A stretch of DNA of 5,751 nucleotides from an uncultured Clostridia bacterium (GTDB lineage: Bacteria; Bacillota; Clostridia; TANB77; CAG-508). Shown in pieces: positions 1-5,320 of this stretch. Both the position numbers and the translations under genes were made by a program. The stretch spans positions 1 to 5,751 of the forward strand of contig CAKPDZ010000063.1 of NCBI GenBank assembly GCA_934149155.1, read 5' to 3'. Every line of letters begins with the position of its first letter. Position 1 is the first letter of the stretch. Under the pieces are notes generated by a model. It searched no databases. It was given only the letters and a program-made list of their open reading frames with translations, and was not told the origin of the DNA.

Positions 1-453
1 ACAGATTTGGTAGGAATTATGATGAGTTCAGTATCAACTATAATTAATGTAATTAGTTATGTATTAATTGCATTTGTAGGAATTTCTTTAGTAGTTTCAT
101 CAATAATGATAGGAATAATAACATATATATCAGTACTTGAAAGAACCAAAGAGATTGGTATTTTACGTAGTATAGGAGCCTCTAAGAAAGACGTTTCTAG
201 AGTATTTAATGCAGAAACATTACTTGTTGGTTTAGTTGCTGGTTTAATCGGTATAGGTGTAACTTTATTGTTAGATATACCAATTAATATTGTGATTGAA
301 CATTTAGTTAATATTTCTGGTATTGCTAAACTTCCTTGGGTTGGTGGAATTATTTTAGTTGCTATTAGTGTTGGATTGACTATGCTTGCAGGTTTAATAC
401 CAGCTAAGTTTGCTGCTAAACGTGATCCAGTTGAAGCTTTAAGAACTGAATAA
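1..453 (+). CDS. FtsX/MacB-type ABC transporter permease, C-terminal part (5' truncated)
   Basis: The reading frame is open from base 1, so this is the last 150 residues of a larger membrane protein. Three hydrophobic segments are visible, at about residues 17-40, 73-91 and 113-133 of the fragment. Between the first two lies ERTKEIGILRSIGASKKDV, the cytoplasmic loop signature of FtsX-like permeases. The tail, PAKFAAKRDPVEALRTE, is the usual C-terminus of this family (AAKxxPxEALRxE). Family members pair with an ATP-binding subunit and act in export of peptides, lipoproteins or antimicrobials, or as mechanotransmitters. The substrate cannot be told from this fragment, and the ATPase partner would lie to the left or be fused upstream. 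Codon use favours T-ending codons (GTT, GGT, GCT), unlike nrdD. The TTG at base 7 could be read as a start, but it would leave only the last transmembrane bundle, so a real upstream start is much more likely. The family call is secure; the function is open. Confidence 0.9.
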   Translation, partial: TDLVGIMMSSVSTIINVISYVLIAFVGISLVVSSIMIGIITYISVLERTKEIGILRSIGASKKDVSRVFNAETLLVGLVAGLIGIGVTLLLDIPINIVIEHLVNISGIAKLPWVGGIILVAISVGLTMLAGLIPAKFAAKRDPVEALRTE

Positions 454-454
454 G

Positions 455-485
455 TGCGCATTATGGACCGGTTCTGTTTTGCGCA
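455..485. repeat. Two self-complementary TGCGCA copies in a GC-rich patch
   Basis: TGCGCA occurs at 455-460 and 480-485. The second copy is the core of the palindrome TTTGCGCAAA (478-487), and ACCGGT (467-472) lies between them. The two copies could pair as a 6-bp stem. Alternatively, ATGGA (463-467) can pair with TCCAT (494-498). The patch stands out against the surrounding AT-rich DNA. No function is assigned; it could be part of the permease mRNA 3' end or a protein-binding site. Confidence 0.3.
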
Positions 486-570
486 AAGTCAGTTCCATTA
501 TATGCTACTTTTTTAATAAAATAAAAAAACTTTTTCACTTAGAGCCAATTAGACTTTAAGAATTCACGAT

Positions 571-608
571 AAAAGTTGTTGCAATTGCAACAACTTTTTA
601 TTTATTTA
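571..608 (+). terminator. Intrinsic terminator formed by a perfect 28-bp palindrome
   Basis: Bases 571-598 form an uninterrupted palindrome: AAAAGTTGTTGCAA followed by its exact reverse complement. As RNA this gives a 12-bp stem with an AATT loop, followed by TTTTTATTTATTT. The T-rich tail is on the + side only, so the likely job is to end transcription from the permease side before nrdD. A perfectly symmetric site of this kind could also bind a dimeric repressor; its centre contains TTGC-N4-GCAA, a spacing seen in MarR-type operators. The terminator reading is preferred because of the T-tract. Confidence 0.72.
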
Positions 609-612
609 GAGA

Positions 613-618
613 TATAAT
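613..618 (+). promoter_or_regulatory. Candidate -10 box (TATAAT) for nrdDG
   Basis: TATAAT is a perfect housekeeping -10 hexamer. No good -35 sits at the proper distance: the 16-18-bp positions read CAACTT, ACAACT or AACAAC, and TTGCAA at 585-590 is 22 bp away. Transcription would begin near base 625, giving a leader of about 27 nt that contains the ribosome binding site of the GTG start at 652. If real, this promoter overlaps the 3' arm of the palindrome, so nrdDG could be controlled there. I saw no NrdR-box pair (consensus like ACACWAWATVTWGTGT) in the spacer. Confidence 0.45.
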
Positions 619-634
619 ATGGCTATCAAAAATA

Positions 635-643
635 AAGGGAGGA
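635..643 (+). promoter_or_regulatory. Ribosome binding site that decides the nrdD start
   Basis: AAAGGGAGG lies 8 nt before the GTG at 652 and inside the frame of the longer reading from ATG 619. It supports initiation at GTG rather than at the upstream ATG. Confidence 0.8.
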
Positions 644-651
644 AAACAAAA

Positions 652-2844
652 GTGAAAATCATAAAAAGAGATGGAAAAACAGTTGACTATAATTCAGAAA
701 AAATCGAAATAGCAATAAAAAAAGCCAATAAAGAAGTAAGAAAAAAAGAAAGAGCAACAGATGAAGATATACACACAGTTATAACATATATAGAAAGTTT
801 AGATAAAAAAAGAATGCTAGTTGAAGACATTCAAGATATAATAGAACAAAAATTAATGGAACTTGAAAAATATCAATTAGCCAAAAAATATATTACATAT
901 AGATATACAAGAGAACTTGTTAGAAAAGCAAATACAACAGATCAATCAATAAAAGAATTAATTGAAGGAGAAAGTGAATATTGGAATAATGAAAACTCTA
1001 ATAAAAATGCAAAAGTTGTAACAACACAAAGAGATTATTTGGCTGGAATAACAAGCACAGATATAACAAGAAGATTTTTACTTCCAGAAGATATTGTAAA
1101 AGCACATGATGAAGGAATAATACATTTTCATGATGCAGACTATTTTGCACAAAATGCTTTGCACAATTGTGAACTTATAAATCTAGATGATATGTTACAA
1201 AATGGAACAATTATAAATGGAGTAATGATAGAAAAACCACATAGATTTATTACAGCAGCAACAATAGCAACACAAATAATACTTGCAGTAACATCATCAA
1301 GTTATGGTGGAGCAACAGTCTCACTTTCACATTTAGCACCTTTTGTAAGAGATAGTTATAATAAATATTATCAGAAATATAAAGCAAGAAATCTAAAAGA
1401 GGCAGACTGTAAAAAATTTGCTGAGCAAGATACAAGAAAAGAAGTAGAAGATGGAGTTCAAACATTTAATTATCAAGTAAATTCAATGACAAATACAAAT
1501 GGACAAGCACCATTTTTATCAGTATGCATGTATTTAGGAGAAACAGAAGAATATAAAGACGAATTAGCAATGATAATTGAAGAATTTTTGAAACAAAGAA
1601 TACAAGGATTCAAAAATGAAAAAGGAATTTATATAACACCAGCATTTCCAAAACTTTTATATGTTCTTGAAGAAGACAATATAAACAAAGACAGCAAATA
1701 TTGGTATTTAACAGAACTTTCAGCAAAATGTACAGCAAAGAGAATGGTACCAGATTACATATCAGAAAAAGTAATGAAAGAATTAAAAATAAATGAAAAA
1801 GGTGAGGGAGATTGTTATCCATGTATGGGATGTAGATCATTCCTTACACCAGACAGAATGATGAGCATTGGAAATATATCAAAAGCTAAGAACTATGTTG
1901 AAGGTAAAGGAAAATATTATGGAAGATTTAATCAAGGTGTTGTTACAATAAATTTACCAGATGTTGCACTTTCTTCAAAACAAGATATGGATAAATTCTG
2001 GAAGATATTTGATGAAAGATTGGAACTATGCCACAGAGCATTACAATTAAGACATGAAAGATTAAGTAAAGTAACAAGTGATGTTGCACCAGTTTTATGG
2101 CAACATGGTGCTTTAGCAAGACTTGAAAAAGGTGAATCTATTCATGAATTATTACACCATGGTTATTCAACAATTTCATTAGGATATGCAGGACTATATG
2201 AATGTGTAAAATACATGACAGGACATAGTCATACAGATCATGGCGAAGGAGAAGAATTTGCTCTAGAAGTAATGCAAAAATTAAATGATAAATGTCAAGA
2301 ATGGAAAGAAAAAGAAGATATAGACTATAGTGTATATGGAAGCCCAATAGAATCTACAACATATAAATTTGCAAAATGTTTAAAACAAAGATTTGGAACA
2401 GTTGAAGGAATAACAGATAGAGATTATGTAACAAATTCTTATCATGTTCCTGTATTTGAAGAAATTGACGCATTTTCTAAATTAAAACTAGAAAGTGAAT
2501 TCCAAAAATTAAGTCCAGGTGGTGCTATATCTTATGTAGAAACACCTAACTTACAAGACAATATAGAAGTAGTACTTCAAATAATTAAATTTATATATAA
2601 TAATATAATGTATGCTGAACTAAATACTAAATCAGATTATTGTCAAAAATGTGGATTTGATGGAGAAATATTAATAGATGAAAATTTGGAATGGTATTGC
2701 CCAAGTTGTGGCAACAGAGATCATAATACATTAAATGTTGCTAGAAGAACTTGTGGTTATATAGGAAGTAATTTCTGGAACAAAGGAAGAACTCAAGAGA
2801 TAAAAGAAAGAGTACTTCACATTGATAATAAGGATGATGAGTAA
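652..2844 (+). CDS. nrdD: Anaerobic (class III) ribonucleoside-triphosphate reductase
   Basis: NrdD reduces ribonucleoside triphosphates to deoxy forms in the cytoplasm using a glycyl radical installed by NrdG. The 730-residue length is typical. Residues 1 to about 90 form the ATP-cone allosteric domain (MKIIKRDGKTVDYNSEKIE). Cys173 in HNCEL corresponds to the second active-site cysteine of phage T4 NrdD (C79), and Cys394 in PCMGCRSFL to the thiyl-radical cysteine (C290). Cys664/667 and Cys683/686 are the C-terminal zinc site, and Gly702 in RRTCGY is the radical glycine. Both active-site cysteines fit the formate-using type (inference from family knowledge). I chose the GTG at 652 because AAAGGGAGG (635-643) sits 8 nt before it and the protein then begins with the family-typical MKIIKRDG. 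The in-frame ATG at 619 adds 11 odd residues, lacks a ribosome binding site and abuts the TATAAT box. nrdG follows after one base. Confidence 0.97.
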   Translation: MKIIKRDGKTVDYNSEKIEIAIKKANKEVRKKERATDEDIHTVITYIESLDKKRMLVEDIQDIIEQKLMELEKYQLAKKYITYRYTRELVRKANTTDQSIKELIEGESEYWNNENSNKNAKVVTTQRDYLAGITSTDITRRFLLPEDIVKAHDEGIIHFHDADYFAQNALHNCELINLDDMLQNGTIINGVMIEKPHRFITAATIATQIILAVTSSSYGGATVSLSHLAPFVRDSYNKYYQKYKARNLKEADCKKFAEQDTRKEVEDGVQTFNYQVNSMTNTNGQAPFLSVCMYLGETEEYKDELAMIIEEFLKQRIQGFKNEKGIYITPAFPKLLYVLEEDNINKDSKYWYLTELSAKCTAKRMVPDYISEKVMKELKINEKGEGDCYPCMGCRSFLTPDRMMSIGNISKAKNYVEGKGKYYGRFNQGVVTINLPDVALSSKQDMDKFWKIFDERLELCHRALQLRHERLSKVTSDVAPVLWQHGALARLEKGESIHELLHHGYSTISLGYAGLYECVKYMTGHSHTDHGEGEEFALEVMQKLNDKCQEWKEKEDIDYSVYGSPIESTTYKFAKCLKQRFGTVEGITDRDYVTNSYHVPVFEEIDAFSKLKLESEFQKLSPGGAISYVETPNLQDNIEVVLQIIKFIYNNIMYAELNTKSDYCQKCGFDGEILIDENLEWYCPSCGNRDHNTLNVARRTCGYIGSNFWNKGRTQEIKERVLHIDNKDDE

Positions 2845-2845
2845 A

Positions 2846-3334
2846 ATGAAATATAATAAAATAAGAAAGATGGATATTTCTAATGGCCCAGGTGTTAGAG
2901 TATCAATATTTATGCAAGGATGTAGCTTTAATTGTAAAAATTGTTTTAATCCTGAAACTCATGATTTTAATGGTGGTAAAGATTTTGATGATAGCACAAT
3001 TGATAGAATCTTAAAATTATGTGATAATGAAAATGTAGAAGGTTTATCTATTTTAGGTGGTGAACCAATGCATCCTAAAAATATTAATGGGACTACTAAA
3101 CTTGCTAAAGCTTTTAAAGAAAAGTATCCAGAGAAAAACGTTTGGGCTTGGTCTGGTTTTAAGTTTGACAAGGATTTAAAAGATAAAGAGGTTGTTAAAT
3201 ATTTAGATGTCCTTGTTGATGGCCAATATGTTGATGAACAACATAATCCTAAACTTGAGTGGAGAGGTTCTGAAAATCAAAGAGTTATTGATGTTCAAAA
3301 AAGCTTGGAACAGAATAAAGTTGTGATGATTTAA
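2846..3334 (+). CDS. nrdG: Anaerobic ribonucleotide reductase-activating protein (radical SAM activase)
   Basis: NrdG is a small radical-SAM iron-sulfur enzyme that cleaves S-adenosylmethionine and abstracts hydrogen from the NrdD radical glycine. The 162-residue length is normal. The cluster motif CX3CX2C is Cys26, Cys30 and Cys33 (GCSFNCKNCFNPET), and the SAM-binding GGEP is at residues 71-74. The N-terminus, MKYNKIRKMDISNGPGVRVS, matches the usual start of Firmicute NrdG proteins. ATG 2846 lies one base after the nrdD stop, so translation is probably coupled. AAGGA (2830-2834), within the nrdD tail, is the likely ribosome binding site, though its 11-nt spacing is long. ATG 2834/2837 and TTG 2822 are possible longer starts inside nrdD, but nothing like a ribosome binding site precedes them. 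Codon use shifts to T-ending codons (GGT, GTT, CCT, GCT) compared with most of nrdD. Confidence 0.96.
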   Translation: MKYNKIRKMDISNGPGVRVSIFMQGCSFNCKNCFNPETHDFNGGKDFDDSTIDRILKLCDNENVEGLSILGGEPMHPKNINGTTKLAKAFKEKYPEKNVWAWSGFKFDKDLKDKEVVKYLDVLVDGQYVDEQHNPKLEWRGSENQRVIDVQKSLEQNKVVMI

Positions 3335-3404
3335 ATGTTTCTCGCTTGTGGTTGGTACGAGTAATAAAACATACCATTTCGTTAAATGTTATATGTTAAT
3401 GGTA
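3335..3404 (+). other. Two consecutive stem-loops in the nrdG 3' region
   Basis: The first potential hairpin begins right after the nrdG stop. ATGTTT (3335-3340) plus CTCG (3341-3344) pair with CGAG (3358-3361) and AAACAT (3367-3372), leaving a 5-nt bulge TAATA. The second pairs TACCATT (3372-3378) with AATGGTA (3398-3404). Neither has a T-tract, so neither is the terminator. They could stabilise the nrdDG mRNA end or belong to a small 3'-derived RNA. No known riboswitch or RNA family was recognised. Confidence 0.4.
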
Positions 3405-3416
3405 GTGCAATAAATT

Positions 3417-3456
3417 AGTAAAAAGGAAAGTCTTTAAAAGGGCTTTCTTTTTACTT
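3417..3456 (+). terminator. Intrinsic terminator after nrdDG
   Basis: AGTAAAAAG (3417-3425) pairs with CTTTTTACT (3447-3455). After a bulged G at 3426, the inner stem GAAAG/CTTTC continues, with a T-G wobble and C-G pair closing an 8-nt loop. The T-run at 3448-3452 serves as the termination tract, as is common in AT-rich Firmicutes. The same T-rich arm can instead pair with 3459-3467, which would make the region a bidirectional terminator or allow alternative folds. Confidence 0.75.
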
Positions 3457-3467
3457 GTAAGTAAAAA
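3448..3467. repeat. Inverted repeat TTTTTACTT-GT-AAGTAAAAA
   Basis: This is a perfect 9-bp inverted repeat with a 2-nt centre. Its left arm is also the right arm of the preceding terminator, so the two hairpins are mutually exclusive. AGTAAAAAG at 3417-3425 and the similar AGTAAAAAAAG at 3460-3470 act as competing partners for it. Confidence 0.5.
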
Positions 3468-3470
3468 AAG

Positions 3471-3499
3471 TTGCTAAAGCTTATTTTTTATGATATAAA
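3471..3499 (+). promoter_or_regulatory. Candidate housekeeping promoter for the sigma-fusion gene
   Basis: TTGCTA (3471-3476) is separated by 17 bp from TATAAA (3494-3499), and a TG one base before the -10 (3491-3492) makes it an extended -10 element. Transcription would start near 3506, giving a leader of about 65 nt. It lies directly after the nrdDG terminator, as expected for a new transcription unit. Confidence 0.5.
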
Positions 3500-3519
3500 G
3501 AAAAAAATTTGCATAATTT

Positions 3520-3546
3520 TGAAACTTTTTAAAATTTCAACTGTAT
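3520..3546 (+). promoter_or_regulatory. Candidate ECF-sigma-type promoter, possible autoregulation
   Basis: TGAAAC (3520-3525), followed by TTTTT and 16 bp later by TGTA (3542-3545), resembles TGAAAC-N16-CGTA, the promoter form used by Bacillus ECF factors such as SigW. The -10 differs at one base (T for C). The start of transcription would fall around 3553, leaving about 18 nt that still include the AGCAGG ribosome binding site for ATG 3571. An ECF gene downstream of its own type of promoter is the usual arrangement. TTGAAA/TTTCAA (3519-3524/3535-3540) also forms an inverted repeat here. Confidence 0.45.
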
Positions 3547-3570
3547 GTATATATGAAAGCAGGTAAAAAT

Positions 3571-5187
3571 ATGGAAAAAGATTTGGATATAGAATTATAT
3601 AATGAATATTTAAATGGAAACAAAGAAGCCTTTGAAACATTATACAACAAGTATGAGAGAAAAATACAATATTTTATATATAATATAGTTAAAGATTATC
3701 AAAGGGCAGAAGATATAACACAAGATGTGTTTATTTATGTTATGCAGAATAGAATAAAACAAGGATACACATTCAAATATTATATATATTTGGTTGCCAA
3801 AAGCAGAGCATATAATCATATAAATACAGAGAAAAATAGAATGGAAATAAATGAACAGTATTTTTCAAATGAATCAGATCAGGTTGAACAAGATGTTGCA
3901 GATATTGTAACTAGAAATGAAAAAAGAAAAGAAATATTGAATGCAATAAATATGTTAGATGATAGATATAAAAATGTAATATATTTAGTAAAAATCGAAG
4001 AGTTAACCTATAGAGAAACAGCACAAATACTTGGAATGTCTGTTCAAAATATCAAAAATCTTATCCATAGAGGCAAAAAAGAACTATACAAAATTTTAAT
4101 AAAGAAAGGATATGATGAAATGAACAAAGTTTTAAAAATATGTATTATTATTTTATGTGCAACTTTTATATTATCTGGAGTTACTTATGCAACAATAAAA
4201 ATCATCGAAAATGTAAAAGGAAAGGCAGAAATAACGCCAACATATACAAGTAAATTATCATCAACAGATACAAACAAAGTGTGGTGTGGAACATTTAATC
4301 TAGTATGGAATGATTTTATGAATGATGTTATTGGAGGAAAAATAGAATTCGAAGATGGACCATCAGAGTTAGCAGATGAATTAAATAAGCAGTCATTTAC
4401 AGTAAATGAACTAAATCCTAATTCATATTTCAAAAAACATGGTGTAGCAACATTTGAGCTAAAAAGTCAAATTGAAAATGGAATAAAACAAAAATTTAAT
4501 GAAGATAGTAAAATATTAGACAAGGTAGAATGGGGAAATTCAGATGTATATGTTTTATATGCAATGTTAAAGAAAGAATTTAATTATTTAGAAAAGTTTC
4601 CTACACTAAAAGATGACACATTTGGAAATTCAGAACAAAAAGTAAAATATTTTGGGATTGAACCAGACACAGCACAGACTGCGAGTGAAAATATAGAAAT
4701 ACTATTCTATAATTCAAAAGAAGATTTTGCAATAAAGTTGAAAACAAAAGAAAACGAAGAGGTTTATTTATATAGAACAACTGGTGAAAACAAGTCTTTT
4801 GAAGAAAATTATCAAGAGATGATGAAAAAGCAAGCACAATATACAGGAGATAAAAAATGGAATAGAATTGATATTTTGAATATACCATTTATAAAAATTA
4901 ATGATGAGATAAATTATGATGAATTGTGTGGAAGAATGATAAAAGAAACTAATTGGTATATTAGACAGGCGATTCAGACAATAGATTTTGAGTTAAACAA
5001 TTATGGTGGAAGTGTAAAAAGTGAGGCTTTAATAGAAGCTTTAAAAGAAACAGTATTTGAAAAGGGCAGAGAATTTATTTATAATGATGATTTTATTCTA
5101 TATTTGAAAGAAGAAGATAAAGATAAACCTTATTTTGCATTAAAAGTTGATGGTACAGATATATTAGTTAGTGCAGAAGAAGATTAG
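3571..5187 (+). CDS. ECF-type sigma factor fused to a transmembrane helix and a large extracytoplasmic domain
   Basis: This 538-residue protein starts as an RNA polymerase sigma-70-family factor. The sigma-2 region spans about residues 9-84, with the core-binding segment AEDITQDVFIYV at 46-57. The sigma-4 region is about 117-180, with the helix-turn-helix LTYRETAQILGMSVQNIKNL at 145-164. A stand-alone ECF factor would end near residue 183. Here the frame continues without a stop into MNKVLK (from Met184), one hydrophobic helix at about 190-209, and a mostly polar domain of about 330 residues to the end. I do not recognise that domain. It has only two cysteines, Cys239 (VWCGTF) and Cys453 (ELCGRM). 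The topology implied is sigma in the cytoplasm and the C-terminal domain outside. Known ECF factors are usually held by a separate membrane anti-sigma; here the partner appears fused. ATG 3571 is chosen because AGCAGG (3558-3563) precedes it by 7 nt; ATG 3553 has no ribosome binding site. The sigma call is firm; the regulatory role is inferred. Confidence 0.9.
   Translation: MEKDLDIELYNEYLNGNKEAFETLYNKYERKIQYFIYNIVKDYQRAEDITQDVFIYVMQNRIKQGYTFKYYIYLVAKSRAYNHINTEKNRMEINEQYFSNESDQVEQDVADIVTRNEKRKEILNAINMLDDRYKNVIYLVKIEELTYRETAQILGMSVQNIKNLIHRGKKELYKILIKKGYDEMNKVLKICIIILCATFILSGVTYATIKIIENVKGKAEITPTYTSKLSSTDTNKVWCGTFNLVWNDFMNDVIGGKIEFEDGPSELADELNKQSFTVNELNPNSYFKKHGVATFELKSQIENGIKQKFNEDSKILDKVEWGNSDVYVLYAMLKKEFNYLEKFPTLKDDTFGNSEQKVKYFGIEPDTAQTASENIEILFYNSKEDFAIKLKTKENEEVYLYRTTGENKSFEENYQEMMKKQAQYTGDKKWNRIDILNIPFIKINDEINYDELCGRMIKETNWYIRQAIQTIDFELNNYGGSVKSEALIEALKETVFEKGREFIYNDDFILYLKEEDKDKPYFALKVDGTDILVSAEED
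4105..4122 (+). promoter_or_regulatory. Internal ribosome binding site and in-frame ATG at the sigma/membrane junction
   Basis: AAAGGA (4105-4110) lies 9 nt before an in-frame ATG at 4120, which is Met184 of the fusion. Initiation here would give a 355-residue protein starting MNKVLKICIII: the membrane helix plus the outer domain without the sigma factor. The position is just where a separate anti-sigma gene would normally start. Use of this start is unproven, since AAAGGA is also common by chance in AT-rich coding DNA. Confidence 0.4.
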
Positions 5188-5189
5188 GA

Positions 5190-5218
5190 AAATAGAATAA
5201 AACCATATTAGTCTATTT
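5190..5218 (+). terminator. Weak candidate terminator after the sigma-fusion gene
   Basis: AAATAGA (5190-5196) can pair with TCTATTT (5212-5218) around a 15-nt loop, just after the TAG stop. The stem has one G-C pair and no clean T-tract follows, so it is poor by usual standards. No better terminator is visible between the gene and the next promoter; the palindrome at 5243-5256 contains only A and T. Confidence 0.25.
5195..5208 (+). repeat. 14-bp direct repeat GAATAAAACCATAT, copy 1
   Basis: This is an exact match to bases 5286-5299, with a 91-bp period. This copy sits 7 bases after the sigma-fusion stop, outside any recognisable promoter. Confidence 0.6.
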
Positions 5219-5242
5219 ATTGTATAAATTTTAAAAATATGT

Positions 5243-5256
5243 TAATAATATTATTA
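5243..5256. repeat. 14-bp AT-only palindrome TAATAATATTATTA
   Basis: A perfect palindrome lying 17 bp before the -35 box of the next promoter. It could be an operator, but the sequence has very low complexity and may be a chance product of the base composition. Confidence 0.25.
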
Positions 5257-5273
5257 CGAATTATTAAAAAAAA

Positions 5274-5302
5274 TTGACTTTTTCGGAATAAAACCATATA
5301 AT
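5274..5302 (+). promoter_or_regulatory. Near-consensus housekeeping promoter for the AAA ATPase gene
   Basis: TTGACT (5274-5279) and TATAAT (5297-5302) are separated by exactly 17 bp. This is the best promoter in the window. Transcription would start near 5309, almost at the ribosome binding site, so the leader is only about a dozen nucleotides. Confidence 0.85.
5286..5299 (+). repeat. 14-bp direct repeat GAATAAAACCATAT, copy 2
   Basis: This copy covers the right part of the promoter spacer and runs into the -10 box at 5297. A protein bound to this repeat would block or alter use of the ATPase promoter. Confidence 0.6.
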
Positions 5303-5320
5303 AATTATAGAGGTGATTAT

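Noticed and set aside
619..651. Longer nrdD start at ATG 619
   Set aside because: It touches the TATAAT box and has no ribosome binding site, and its 11 extra residues do not look like the family. GTG 652 has AAAGGGAGG at ideal spacing.
2822..2845. Earlier nrdG starts at TTG 2822 or ATG 2834/2837
   Set aside because: They overlap nrdD without a ribosome binding site in place; ATG 2846 gives the normal NrdG N-terminus.
3102..3482. 12-bp repeat TTGCTAAAGCTT inside nrdG (3102-3113) and at the sigma promoter (3471-3482)
   Set aside because: One copy is coding. About one chance match of this length is expected in a window of this size, and the flanks do not match.
57..4888. Minus-strand open frames over the permease, nrdD, nrdG and sigma genes
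   Set aside because: They lie antisense to confidently identified genes, have low-complexity Leu/Ile-rich products and lack ribosome binding sites.
5188..5320. CRISPR-like array or origin repeats in the AT-rich spacer
   Set aside because: Only two copies of one 14-bp word and an A/T palindrome are present; there are no regular spacers or DnaA-box clusters.
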